Of a stretch of DNA of 64,000 nt, positions 34,717 through 43,403 are shown one piece after another. The notes beneath the pieces were generated by a model. That model was not told the DNA's origin, ran no database searches, and was given only the letters and a program-made list of their open reading frames with translations. Each line of letters opens with the position of its first letter. The stretch's first letter is position 1. The DNA is from Chryseotalea sanaruensis (GTDB lineage: Bacteria > Bacteroidota > Bacteroidia > Cytophagales > Cyclobacteriaceae), in assembly GCF_003990915.1 (NCBI RefSeq), contig NZ_BHXQ01000006.1, positions 248,001-312,000 on the forward strand. The letters are read 5' to 3'. Position numbers and translations under genes: made by a program.

Positions 34717-35370
34717 TTAAACAAGAATTTTATTTTTGATCTGAAGTTTATACACGCCTTCAATCTCAGAGTTATCTCCCACAGTTACATTAAGATCTTT
34801 CAATATTCCATTGGCAATAGAGTAAACCAAACCATGAACTTGAAGAAAGCGACCTTGCGCCCATGCATTCTGAATAATGGTGGTTTTAGTAAGGTCAAAC
34901 ACCTGCTCCTGTACATTTAATTCAACCAACCGGTCTGCTCGTTTACTTTCGTCTTCAATGGCATCAAGCTCTTCATGATGAAGTCTGTAAACATCTTTGA
35001 TATGTCTTAACCAATTGTCAATTAAACCAAATTGTTTTTGTCCCATAGCAGCAAGCACACCACCGCAGCCATAATGTCCACAAACAATTACATGTCGAAC
35101 CTCAAGTACATTAACAGCATAATCTAGTACACTGAGCATACTCATGTCGGTATGAATAACCATGTTAGCTATGTTGCGGTGTACAAACACCTCACCGGGG
35201 GCAGTGCCAGTAATTTCATTGGCAGGAACGCGGCTGTCGGAACAACCAATCCATAAGAATGGAGGTTTTTGTCCTTTACTTAGTTTTTCAAAGTATTGTT
35301 CGTCTTCACCTAATTTACTTTGAACCCATTGTTTATTTGCAGTAAAAATGTCGTTATAGTGCTGTGGCAT
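34717..35370 (-). CDS. Beta-class carbonic anhydrase
   Basis: A 217-aa enzyme interconverting CO2 and bicarbonate. Zinc ligands are Cys43 in CSDSRVP, His99 and Cys102 in GHYGCGG; the Asp45/Arg47 dyad is present. No signal peptide, so cytoplasmic. The following SulP gene suggests the two handle inorganic carbon together, perhaps to supply carboxylases. It starts about 100 bp after the small exported protein gene, with a GCATACC/GGTATGC hairpin (35412-35431) in between. Confidence 0.96.
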   Translation of the reverse strand: MPQHYNDIFTANKQWVQSKLGEDEQYFEKLSKGQKPPFLWIGCSDSRVPANEITGTAPGEVFVHRNIANMVIHTDMSMLSVLDYAVNVLEVRHVIVCGHYGCGGVLAAMGQKQFGLIDNWLRHIKDVYRLHHEELDAIEDESKRADRLVELNVQEQVFDLTKTTIIQNAWAQGRFLQVHGLVYSIANGILKDLNVTVGDNSEIEGVYKLQIKNKILV

Positions 35371-35472
35371 TGTATGATTGTCAAAAAGTTAAAAATAGTA
35401 TTGTAAATAGGGCATACCACAATGGGTATGCTTATACACAGTTGTACATTATTGTTAAATACAATAAGGAAA

Positions 35473-35838
35473 TTAAGCGTTTAGCTCTGGAGGTTGATGT
35501 ATGCTTGCCGAGGTACCATCGCAAGGATGGTGCAAACAAGAGGGATTGTTCTTAATGATGACAAGAACATAACCTGCTTGAACATTTTCAAAGTAAGTCA
35601 ATAAAAGATCAAGCTCTTTGTTTAAGGATTCCGTTTCTGAAGATTCACCACTTAACGGATCCTTTTCCTCTTCACAGATAGTGTTAAAGGTTAAAACAAG
35701 TGTTTCGTAAAGTTCTTTATTGGTTTCCTTGAAATCGAGAATATTAAGCTCAGTAAGGAAAAAGCTGAGGTTCAAAAACACAAGACCTGCCAGTGTGGCA
35801 AGTGATCTTAAAAAATGTGTGTTTCTGAAGAGAGTCAT
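35473..35838 (-). CDS. Small exported or membrane protein upstream of carbonic anhydrase
   Basis: A 121-aa protein of no known family. The N-terminus (RSLATLAGLVFLNLSFFL) is a signal peptide or membrane helix, the middle is very acidic (CEEEKDPLSGESSETESLNKE quoted in part: EEEKDP, SSETES), and the C-terminus has CLHHPCDG followed by a Pro/His ending, HQPPELN. Similar exported acidic proteins with a Cys/His ending occur next to carbonic anhydrase genes in Bacteroidetes as far as I recall, but that is not verifiable here. The start at 35838 coincides with the expected transcription start, so translation may be leaderless. Confidence 0.65.
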   Translation of the reverse strand: MTLFRNTHFLRSLATLAGLVFLNLSFFLTELNILDFKETNKELYETLVLTFNTICEEEKDPLSGESSETESLNKELDLLLTYFENVQAGYVLVIIKNNPSCLHHPCDGTSASIHQPPELNA

Positions 35839-35843
35839 TTCTA

Positions 35844-35870
35844 CAAAGTTAAACTAATTTTTTTATCAAA
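35844..35870 (-). promoter_or_regulatory. Promoter before the small exported protein and carbonic anhydrase genes
   Basis: CAAAGTTA at 35844-35851 is TAACTTTG on the coding strand, an exact -7 box. CAAA at 35867-35870 (TTTG on the coding strand) is only 15 nt away, shorter than usual. The start would fall almost on the ATG at 35838. Confidence 0.5.
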
Positions 35871-35922
35871 GCAGTTTTACGTTATTCGAACATTATTTTG
35901 TTTAACCAGAAAATACAATGCC

Positions 35923-36393
35923 ATGCAACAACCCGATGCACTTAATCAGGTAGCTGAATTTCACCGTACTTTTAAGCACCCCATCCTTAAAACCCCGTCT
36001 ATCCCGACAGAGAACCGTTGCAAATTACGTGTTGCATTGCTGGCCGAAGAACTAAAGGAACTGGAGGTAGCCATTCTTAATAACGACATCGTTGAGGTTG
36101 CAGATGCCCTATGCGATTTACAATATGTATTGTCAGGGGCTATACTTGAATTTGGTTTGGGGGAGAAATTCAAGGCATTGTTTGATGAAGTGCAACGCTC
36201 GAATATGAGCAAGACCTGCAAAGATGAAGCAGAAGCAAAGAAAACAGTGGAGTATTATCTGCAAAAGGATGGCACTGAATGTTATTATCAGCAGGAGGGA
36301 AGTCATTGGTTAGTTTACAGGAAGTCTGATAATAAGACGATTAAGTCAATTAATTACTCCCCTGCCAACTTAGAAGGAATTTTAAAGCCCTGA
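35923..36393 (+). CDS. MazG-like nucleotide pyrophosphohydrolase
   Basis: About 156 aa from the ATG at 35923 (MQQPDALNQV); the longer frame beginning at 35815 overlaps the divergent promoter and is rejected. All-alpha NTP-PPase signature: LLAEELKELEVAI supplies the E..EE metal ligands and EVADALCDLQYVL the second E..D pair. A C-terminal 50-residue extension is unusual (contains ECYYQQEGSHWLVYRK). Such enzymes hydrolyse (d)NTPs for pool cleaning, or phosphoribosyl-ATP in histidine synthesis; the substrate is not clear. Single gene. Confidence 0.82.
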   Translation: MQQPDALNQVAEFHRTFKHPILKTPSIPTENRCKLRVALLAEELKELEVAILNNDIVEVADALCDLQYVLSGAILEFGLGEKFKALFDEVQRSNMSKTCKDEAEAKKTVEYYLQKDGTECYYQQEGSHWLVYRKSDNKTIKSINYSPANLEGILKP

Positions 36394-36394
36394 T

Positions 36395-36622
36395 TTAGAT
36401 AAAAAACTCCAGTTGAAATTCGCTATCGTTACCTGGTGACTGAATAGGGCGAAGTGAAACAATTTGAGCGCTGTTGTAAGTGCTTATAAACTCGCTCCGA
36501 CTAATACGCAGTTTACTTTCGCCTGGTTTAACTTTATGGTATTGCATGCGGCCAGATTTATTGGCTGTAGCAGAGTACATATACCGAAACTGAATCGGGA
36601 TGGGTGACGGTATGTATTGCAT
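36395..36622 (-). CDS. Small hypothetical protein, 75 aa
   Basis: No family recognised. The sequence is basic and beta-like (FRYMYSATANKSGRMQY and KLRISRSEFISTY), without signal peptide or cysteine. It lies 10 bp downstream of the 82-aa gene at 36633 on the same strand, and ends 2 bp from the MazG gene stop, so it is likely the second gene of a two-gene operon. Its compact fit between neighbours is the main reason to believe it. Confidence 0.5.
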   Translation of the reverse strand: MQYIPSPIPIQFRYMYSATANKSGRMQYHKVKPGESKLRISRSEFISTYNSAQIVSLRPIQSPGNDSEFQLEFFI

Positions 36623-36632
36623 AGAAATTGTT

Positions 36633-36881
36633 TTATCGATAACTGTTTTTGAACTCAGAATTGATCAACACATTTTGTCTTGAATTGTATTGAGCAAGTA
36701 AAGTATAAGCAAATTCAGGCACATAATTGAATTGCAGTTCAAGCTCTTCAATTTTAGCACAAAGCTCTTTCACATAAAATCTAATCTGATCAAGATTCTT
36801 ACAGTTGGTTGGTTTTTCAAAATTCCTGGATATGAAAGATTTTAACTCCATCTCCAATTTTTTCATTTCGTAGGCAGACAT
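36633..36881 (-). CDS. Small helical protein, 82 aa
   Basis: No family recognised. The sequence begins MSAYEMKKLEMELKSF and continues as two helices with heptad-like Leu/Ile spacing (YVKELCAKIEELELQFNYV), so it is probably a coiled-coil or helical bundle protein. It forms a pair with the 75-aa gene at 36395 (10-bp gap). A weak promoter lies at 36902-36934. Cytoplasmic by appearance. Confidence 0.55.
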   Translation of the reverse strand: MSAYEMKKLEMELKSFISRNFEKPTNCKNLDQIRFYVKELCAKIEELELQFNYVPEFAYTLLAQYNSRQNVLINSEFKNSYR

Positions 36882-36901
36882 AGAAAATGTGTAGAACTAC
36901 A

Positions 36902-36934
36902 CAATGTTACTTTAATTGTAACTATAAAAGCAAG
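36902..36934 (-). promoter_or_regulatory. Candidate promoter of the small gene pair
   Basis: CAATGTTA at 36902-36909 (coding strand TAACATTG) has one mismatch to TAnnTTTG. CAAG at 36931-36934 (CTTG) lies 21 nt away, one mismatch to TTTG. The predicted start is about 36896, 15 nt before the ATG. Confidence 0.4.
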
Positions 36935-36959
36935 TATTCTGGTGTAAAAATGCACAGAT

Positions 36960-37027
36960 AAGGTTGTGTCTTAAACACGTTTAATTAAGTGTCTGATAAT
37001 CAGATTATTATTTTTTAAGACAACCTT
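36960..37027. repeat. Long imperfect inverted repeat in a divergent spacer
   Basis: AAGGTTGTGTCTTAAA (36960-36975) pairs with TTTAAGACAACCTT (37014-37027): 14 bp with a 2-nt bulge. The 38-nt loop itself holds the palindrome CTGATAATCAG. This is the main content of the 301-bp gap between the small gene pair and the zinc-ribbon gene. It is not a typical terminator because both neighbours run outward; it could be a small RNA, a regulator site or a relic element. The rest of the gap (37028-37182) shows nothing clear. Confidence 0.5.
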
Positions 37028-37182
37028 CTTTGTGAATTAGTTAACAATACTTTGGGGCTTCTTCGTTTACCCCGTATTTCGGTAGGCATTTTGTTTGTGC
37101 TAGAACCTTACAGTTTTGGTCTAGGACTTATGGCAAGAAGCCCTTATTATTACAGTTAGAATAATTGAATTTAAACCCGCAT

Positions 37183-38076
37183 ATGGATTATTTAGAACCC
37201 AGTCCCTTTTTAGTTTTTTGGCATCAAGCCATGATTATCGGAGCCATAATTATGATAGCCTCCGGCATTGTGATATACCTCAGCTATAACCTGCGGTTGT
37301 CTTCTATTAAAGATCCGCACGCTAAATATGACTTTATCAATACCAAGGAGATAGCCAACTATAAACTTGTTTTTTACTGCTTTGGCGTTGCCGGAGCTTT
37401 GATAATCAACAGGTATGGCATGGATAAACTGAAAACCATTGAAGTATGGTTTTTTGCCCGTCTTCTTATTTCAATAGCTGGTGGTACCCTGGTTGGTTAT
37501 GTCGGATATCTCGTATTGGAATACTATTACCCATCAGTTATTCATAAAAAATTACTGAAATGGCGTTATCTGCCACGCGTTTCTTCTAAAGGATCTACTA
37601 TGCGCTTGTTAAGTGAGGAGGAAGAAGATGTTCATCTGGATATGGGTATGCAGGCCGAAGAAAATATTTTCTCAATCGACTATGATGTTTGGGTAGATGA
37701 GAAAAGCGGTGAAGTGAAAATCGAGAAGTATGCTGGTCATTTGGAGGCTTTAAAATGCAACAGTTGTGGGTTCTTTACCATGAAGGTGCTTCGTGAGGAG
37801 ATTACAAAACCAGCAACTGCCGATACACCTGGTGAACTTGTTAAATACTACCAGTGTTCTTATTGCAAATCGAATAGGGCCACGGCTTTTAATCTATCTA
37901 ATAAACAATCAGAAGCAGATTACAGAAACCAGAAGTACAAGTTCCGTTCAAATAAGGATGTGGATTTGGTAAAACTTGAAGTACACTCTACCGTTAAAGG
38001 TAAAAAGCACTACGAGTTTCAGTCTGTAGATGAGGCTCAGCGATTTTTAAGCGAGTTCGATTTTGATAAATCTTAA
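37183..38076 (+). CDS. Membrane protein with C-terminal zinc-ribbon-like domain
   Basis: About 297 aa from the ATG at 37183 (MDYLEPSP); a TTG at 37165 is the alternative. Three to four membrane helices occupy residues 10-125 (FLVFWHQAMIIGAIIMIAS, YKLVFYCFGVAGALII and FFARLLISIAGGTLVGYVGYL). The soluble part has two Cys pairs, CNSC and CSYC, about 40 residues apart, which look like a zinc ribbon. No known family assigned. Its stop is immediately followed by the protease start (no gap), so the two are probably made from one mRNA, suggesting a joint role in envelope processing. Confidence 0.7.
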   Translation: MDYLEPSPFLVFWHQAMIIGAIIMIASGIVIYLSYNLRLSSIKDPHAKYDFINTKEIANYKLVFYCFGVAGALIINRYGMDKLKTIEVWFFARLLISIAGGTLVGYVGYLVLEYYYPSVIHKKLLKWRYLPRVSSKGSTMRLLSEEEEDVHLDMGMQAEENIFSIDYDVWVDEKSGEVKIEKYAGHLEALKCNSCGFFTMKVLREEITKPATADTPGELVKYYQCSYCKSNRATAFNLSNKQSEADYRNQKYKFRSNKDVDLVKLEVHSTVKGKKHYEFQSVDEAQRFLSEFDFDKS

Positions 38077-40125
38077 ATGAAAAGTATGAAGAAAGTAGGG
38101 TCGATTTTATTTTTCCTTGTTACGTTTAGTGTACTATCGTGGGCTTCTGTAAAAGACACAACAAGTTTTCAGCCTAAAGCAATTTATGGTAAAGAAGCGC
38201 AAACCATTATCGCTATCCTGAACAACAATCATTATAGCAAGATTAAATTTAATGATTCACTGTCTTCAGCAATTTTAGATCAGTATGTACAATCCTTGGA
38301 TGGTAGTAAGTCGTTTTTCTTAAAGTCCGACATACAATCTTTTGAAAAATACCGCACAACATTAGATGATCTTACGCAACTCGCTAATGTTGATCCCGCT
38401 TATGAAATTTATAAAGTTTTTCGAAGACGCTTTGATGAGCGAATGAGTTACATCACCACTCATTTAGTTAACGAGCAGTTTGATTTTACCATTGATGAGG
38501 AATATGAAACCAATCGTGAAAAAGAACCTTGGGCAGTTAACGAACAAGAATTAAATGATGTTTGGCGTAAGAACATTAAGAATCAGGCTTTGAGTCTTAA
38601 ACTGAGTGGAAAAAAGCCAGAGGAGATGTCGAAAGTATTGGCAGAGAGATATGAACGCATGAATAAAGCCATGCGTCAATTCAACAGCGAAGATGTATTC
38701 AATATTTATATGAATACAATTACCGAAGCTTACGATCCACACACTTCTTATTTTTCACCAAAAGCTGCAGAGAAGTTTAAAGAGCAGATGACGCTTTCGC
38801 TGGAAGGTATTGGAGCTCGCTTACAAACGGATAATGACTACACTAAAATAGCTGAAATTATTCCTGGTGGTCCCGCAGATAAATCAACCATACTCAAAGC
38901 TAACGATCGTATTATAGGCGTAGCACAAGGTCTTGAGGGCGATATGGTAGATGTTATCGGCTGGCGAATTGATGATGTTGTGAAACTTATTAAAGGACCT
39001 AAAGGCACAACAGTAAGACTTAGCTATTTGCCTGGGGAAACTGGCCTTACAGGTTCATCTAAAGAAATTACTTTAGTAAGAGAGAAAATCAAACTTGAAG
39101 ATCAAAAGGCTAAGAAAGAAATAGTGCCTTATAAACAAGGTGTCAAAGATTTAAAGATGGGTGTTATTACGATCCCAAGCTTTTACATGGATTGGGAGGC
39201 CTACCAAAAGGGGGATCCTGATTATACCAGTACTTCAGGCGATGTAAAAAAATTAATAAAAGAATTACAAGCTGATAAAGTAGACGGTTTGATCATTGAC
39301 TTACGCAACAATGGGGGAGGTTCATTGGCAGAGGCAATTGATCTTACAGGATTGTTTATTAAAAATGGTCCTGTAGTACAAGTGAAAAACTCAGCGAACC
39401 GCATTGAAGTTGCTAAAGATGATGATCCGAGCGTGCTCTTTACTGGTCCTCTTGTAGTAATGACCAATCGCTTTAGTGCATCCGCTTCTGAAATTTTTGC
39501 CGGTGCCATACAAGACTATAACCGCGGTGTTGTTGTTGGCGAGTCTACATATGGTAAAGGTACCGTTCAGACAGTTGTCGATCTGAAACGTTTTATTCAA
39601 CCAACAGAGGGCGAAGAGGTAGGTGAATTGAAAATCACTTTTCAGAAATTCTACAGAGTAACAGGTAGCAGCACACAACATAAAGGCGTAACACCCGATG
39701 TTAAATTGCCATCACCATTTGATGAAGAAGAGTATGGGGAAAGTGCAAACCCGAGTGCATTGCCATGGGATGAAATCAGGAGTACATTATATGAGAAAAC
39801 ACCCATTGTAAATAAGCAAACGCTGGCTACACTTAATAAATCGTATCAGGATCGCGTTAAGAGCGATGTGCAGCTTAATAAGTTTATTAGCGATACGAAT
39901 GAGGCCAGACGCACCATGAAGGAAACTAAAGTCTCGTTGAATGAAGCCAAGCGTAAAATGGAAATGGAAGAGGCTGAGAGAAAAAGAGCAAATACAAGTT
40001 TGGGAACTAAGTTGGGTGACAAAGAAACAGGAAATGTTTCTACACCGGGCTTCAAAATGGACGATGCTTACTTGAGAGAAAGTGTTTTGATTCTTTCTGA
40101 ATTGATTGTGCAACGAGTAGGTTGA
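38077..40125 (+). CDS. prc: Carboxy-terminal processing protease (Prc/Tsp, S41)
   Basis: A 682-aa periplasmic serine protease with signal peptide (residues 1-25). An N-terminal helical region precedes the PDZ domain (about 230-320, with LEGIGARLQTDND and GPKGTTVRLSY), the S41 catalytic core, and a C-terminal DUF3340-type helical region. The catalytic Ser469 lies in FSASASEIF and Lys494 in STYGKGTVQ, 25 residues apart exactly as in E. coli Tsp. It trims C-termini of periplasmic proteins and, in E. coli, helps regulate peptidoglycan hydrolases. It abuts the preceding zinc-ribbon gene. Confidence 0.95.
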   Translation: MKSMKKVGSILFFLVTFSVLSWASVKDTTSFQPKAIYGKEAQTIIAILNNNHYSKIKFNDSLSSAILDQYVQSLDGSKSFFLKSDIQSFEKYRTTLDDLTQLANVDPAYEIYKVFRRRFDERMSYITTHLVNEQFDFTIDEEYETNREKEPWAVNEQELNDVWRKNIKNQALSLKLSGKKPEEMSKVLAERYERMNKAMRQFNSEDVFNIYMNTITEAYDPHTSYFSPKAAEKFKEQMTLSLEGIGARLQTDNDYTKIAEIIPGGPADKSTILKANDRIIGVAQGLEGDMVDVIGWRIDDVVKLIKGPKGTTVRLSYLPGETGLTGSSKEITLVREKIKLEDQKAKKEIVPYKQGVKDLKMGVITIPSFYMDWEAYQKGDPDYTSTSGDVKKLIKELQADKVDGLIIDLRNNGGGSLAEAIDLTGLFIKNGPVVQVKNSANRIEVAKDDDPSVLFTGPLVVMTNRFSASASEIFAGAIQDYNRGVVVGESTYGKGTVQTVVDLKRFIQPTEGEEVGELKITFQKFYRVTGSSTQHKGVTPDVKLPSPFDEEEYGESANPSALPWDEIRSTLYEKTPIVNKQTLATLNKSYQDRVKSDVQLNKFISDTNEARRTMKETKVSLNEAKRKMEMEEAERKRANTSLGTKLGDKETGNVSTPGFKMDDAYLRESVLILSELIVQRVG

Positions 40126-40146
40126 CAACATTTAATTTGATAGCAT

Positions 40147-40177
40147 AAAAAAGGCTCCGGTTTTCCGGAGCCTTTTT
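40147..40177. terminator. Bidirectional terminator between prc and the BNR-protein gene
   Basis: A perfect AAAAAAGGCTCCGG / CCGGAGCCTTTTT hairpin with a TTTT loop, between convergent genes. Confidence 0.9.
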
Positions 40178-40194
40178 GCTTTATAGCATTTATC

Positions 40195-43100
40195 TTAATT
40201 CGTTTTTACGAATTCGTCAAAGGATTTAAGAATGATGGGTTGCATATTATTCTTACTCATCACTTCATTTAATTTAGGTGTATGCTTTTCTTTTACCTTT
40301 TTAAAAGTTGTTTTCGCTGTTTGCATACGCTCGGTTATTGCAGCCATATTATCCAATTCAGCATTAGATGGTTTAAAGAAGGTTGATGCCACCTTACTAT
40401 ATAATTCCGATAAGTCTTCGCGAAGCTGAGGCTCTCCTGCACCTACGTAATTATCGCCAGTGGTAATAACCAGTGTTTCCTTTAGTTTATTCAGCTCAGT
40501 TAACAAAGGGGTTACCGCCTTTGAAGCAGCAGGGCTTTTTGCTTTTTGTTCTTCAGCTGCTTTAATGGTCTCATCGATTTCATAAACCATATATGCAAGT
40601 TCCTGCGTCATATCAAAAAGCTTTCTAGTAACTACTTCATTTTCTTTACGATCTGCTATAGCAATAGTAGACTTCGGATCGTATTGAACAACCAATTCAT
40701 TGGTAAAGGTTTCTTTTCCTTTTTGAATTACTACTTTATAAGTACCTGCAGGAACACGCGGGCTTGTAAAGCCACCGAAGGCAAAAGTTTTACCAGTTGC
40801 TATTTTAGGTGCTTTGGTTGTAAAGCCCCATTCAATCACATTGATACCTTTTGATTTACCTGCATCTAGGTCAGCAATTTTGTTACCACTCATATCCTGA
40901 AGTTCTGCAGTCATCTTGCCAAGCGTATGACGTTTCTTCAAGTAGTATGTAATCTTAGCATTCGTACTGGCATTGGCGCCAACGAATTGTGTTTCAGAAG
41001 CTGTACCACCAAAACCATTCGATTCGTCCATTGTTGCAGGCTTGATAGGGAAGAAATGAAATTCTTTCGCCAGGTTTTCAGTAGTGAGTTCACGTAAAGG
41101 ACTAATGTCATCAATAATAATAACACCGCGGCCGTGTGTACCCATCACTAAATCATTGGTTCTTTTTTGTAGATCAATAAAGTGTACAGCAACTGCAGGC
41201 ATGTTGTTAGTAAACTTCAACCACGATGTTCCTCCATCAATAGTAATATACAAACCAAATTCAGTACCTAAGAAAAGTAAATTTTCATTTACATAATCTT
41301 CTTGGATGTTTCGCACAAAACCAACAACATCATTTGAAATAACAGATTTCCATGTTGCACCAAAGTCTGTTGTTTTATAAGTATATGGTTTCTGATCTCC
41401 TTGTTGATAGCCTGTAAACACCGCATAAGCAGTCCCTTTACCAAACTTACTGGCTTCAATGTGCCAGCATGATGTATTCTTAGGTAAGCCAGCAATGTTG
41501 GCTACTACATTCGTCCATGTTTTACCACCATCTTTGGTTACCTGCACATTACCATCATCAGTACCTGCCCAAACAATATTTTCGTCAAGGGGAGATTCAG
41601 CAATAGTGAAAATGGTACAATGATTTTCAGCACCAGAATTATCGCGCGATAAACCACCTGATTTTCCTTGCTCTGTTTTTAGCGGATCATTTGTAGTTAA
41701 ATCAGGAGAAATTTTCACCCAGGTTTCACCCATATCTTCAGAGCGGTGTACAAATTGACTGCCCATATAGAAACGATCTTCTTTAAAAGCACTTGTAGCC
41801 ATGGGTGAATTCCAGTTGAAGCGAAGTTTAGGATCCCCTTTCATCGCCAACGGTTGAATTGTTTTTACCTGTTCTTTAGTTCTATCGTACCGCCATACAT
41901 TTTCTGCACCCTGCATTTCTGAGTAAAGGATTTTCTTGGTAGGATGTGGTAATACACGATAGCCATCGCCTACACCTACTACATGCCAGTCTCTTGCCTC
42001 TACACCACCAGGTGAACTAGATGGGCCGTACCATGAACCATTATCCTGTAAACCGCCATATACATTATAAGGTTCTTCGTTGTCAACACTGATTTGATAG
42101 AATTGTGATAGCGGAAGGTTCTCAATGATCTCCATCGTTGTTCCACCATCCCAGCTACGATACACACCACCATCAGTACCGACATACATACGATCAGAGT
42201 TATTAATGTCAAACACTATATCGTGTATATCGGCATGCATTGGTCCGAGGTTCTTAAAAGTTTTGCCACCATCACGTGAAATGGAACCATACAAGCCTGC
42301 TTTAACAACTACTTCAGGGTTGCGGGGGTCAATAGTAATTCTTGAAAAATAAAAAGGTCTTACAACCAGTCCGAAATCTCCATTGGTTTGTTTCCAGGTT
42401 GCCCCGGCATCATCACTGCGGTAAAGTCCTTTATCTTTATCCTGTTCAGATTCGATTACTGCATATAGTATGTTTGAATTAGAAGGAGCAACAGCTACAG
42501 CAATTCTTCCTAATTTACCTTTAGGGAAACCGTTGTGAATTTTATTCCAGGTTACGCCACCATCTATAGATTTGTATAGGGCACTGCTTAAACCACCGGA
42601 GTTAAAGCTCCATGGCGAACGTCTGAATTCCCAGAAAGATGCATATATGATATTAGGGTTTTTAGGATCAAGCAGTAAATCGCTGCAACCGGTTGTTTTA
42701 TCAACATATAAAATCTTATTCCATGTTTTACCTCCATCAGTTGTTTTATAGAGACCTCTTTCTTCACTATCGCTCCACAGAGCACCCATTACGGCAACAT
42801 ATACTTCATTGGAGTTTTGTGGATTAACTTGGATGCCGGCAATGCGCTCAGATTTTTCGAAGCCCATTTTTTGCCAGTTGCTACCGCCATCAATGGTTTT
42901 GTAAAGACCATCTCCAACAGTAACGCTATTTCTTGTCCAGGTTTCACCTGTTCCTACCCACACAATATTATCAGGGTTAGATGGATCCACTTCAACCGCT
43001 CCAATAGATTGACAATATTCATCAAAAATGGGATTGAAGGTGGCGCCACCATTAGTACTTTTCCATACACCACCACCTGCCGCACCTACATAAACAACAC

Positions 43101-43272
43101 GATCATTTGTTGGGTGTAATTCAAGATCTGAAATACGCCCACTCATTAACGCTGGGCCTATATGTCTGGCGCGCATATCTCCGAAGAGTTCTTTTCCTTT
43201 AGTGACAGCATCCTGCGCGAAAGCAGTGCTACTCACCAGGAAAACCAGAAAAGGCAAATAAATTTTTTTCAT
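40195..43272 (-). CDS. BNR/sortilin-type beta-propeller exported protein
   Basis: A 1025-aa protein with a Sec signal peptide (cleavage after AFAQ). Residues about 35-720 carry many BNR/Asp-box repeats (SxDGGxTW forms such as STNGGATF, TIDGGSNW, TTDGGKTW, SIDGGVTW and SDDAGATW), arranged like the two propellers of the VPS10/sortilin-type family. The C-terminal 300 residues are a different, partly helical domain containing RVPAGTYKVVIQKG. Such proteins are sometimes called glycosyl hydrolases but have no proven sialidase residues here; a secreted binding or scaffolding role is equally possible. It is unusually large for its neighbourhood. Confidence 0.88.
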   Translation of the reverse strand: MKKIYLPFLVFLVSSTAFAQDAVTKGKELFGDMRARHIGPALMSGRISDLELHPTNDRVVYVGAAGGGVWKSTNGGATFNPIFDEYCQSIGAVEVDPSNPDNIVWVGTGETWTRNSVTVGDGLYKTIDGGSNWQKMGFEKSERIAGIQVNPQNSNEVYVAVMGALWSDSEERGLYKTTDGGKTWNKILYVDKTTGCSDLLLDPKNPNIIYASFWEFRRSPWSFNSGGLSSALYKSIDGGVTWNKIHNGFPKGKLGRIAVAVAPSNSNILYAVIESEQDKDKGLYRSDDAGATWKQTNGDFGLVVRPFYFSRITIDPRNPEVVVKAGLYGSISRDGGKTFKNLGPMHADIHDIVFDINNSDRMYVGTDGGVYRSWDGGTTMEIIENLPLSQFYQISVDNEEPYNVYGGLQDNGSWYGPSSSPGGVEARDWHVVGVGDGYRVLPHPTKKILYSEMQGAENVWRYDRTKEQVKTIQPLAMKGDPKLRFNWNSPMATSAFKEDRFYMGSQFVHRSEDMGETWVKISPDLTTNDPLKTEQGKSGGLSRDNSGAENHCTIFTIAESPLDENIVWAGTDDGNVQVTKDGGKTWTNVVANIAGLPKNTSCWHIEASKFGKGTAYAVFTGYQQGDQKPYTYKTTDFGATWKSVISNDVVGFVRNIQEDYVNENLLFLGTEFGLYITIDGGTSWLKFTNNMPAVAVHFIDLQKRTNDLVMGTHGRGVIIIDDISPLRELTTENLAKEFHFFPIKPATMDESNGFGGTASETQFVGANASTNAKITYYLKKRHTLGKMTAELQDMSGNKIADLDAGKSKGINVIEWGFTTKAPKIATGKTFAFGGFTSPRVPAGTYKVVIQKGKETFTNELVVQYDPKSTIAIADRKENEVVTRKLFDMTQELAYMVYEIDETIKAAEEQKAKSPAASKAVTPLLTELNKLKETLVITTGDNYVGAGEPQLREDLSELYSKVASTFFKPSNAELDNMAAITERMQTAKTTFKKVKEKHTPKLNEVMSKNNMQPIILKSFDEFVKTN

Positions 43273-43307
43273 GATTCTTTGAGGTTTGTGATTAATTCAG
43301 TTAGAAG

Positions 43308-43315
43308 CAAACGTA
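43308..43315 (-). promoter_or_regulatory. -7 element before the BNR-protein gene
   Basis: CAAACGTA is TACGTTTG on the coding strand, an exact -7 box, about 36 nt upstream of the ATG at 43272. The -33 region is not recognisable (nearest CAAA is 37 nt away). Confidence 0.4.
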
Positions 43316-43369
43316 TAAATGATGTCACTTATTAATTATTAAGTGGAATCATCAAATGTAGAAGCAAAA

Positions 43370-43398
43370 AAAAACTGCAGGTATATTCTGCAGTTTTT
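43370..43398 (-). terminator. Terminator after the LolA-like gene
   Basis: AAAAACTGCAG / CTGCAGTTTTT with a 7-nt loop. On the minus strand it ends in nine T, just 6 bp beyond the stop at 43404. Confidence 0.85.
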
Positions 43399-43403
43399 AA
43401 AGT

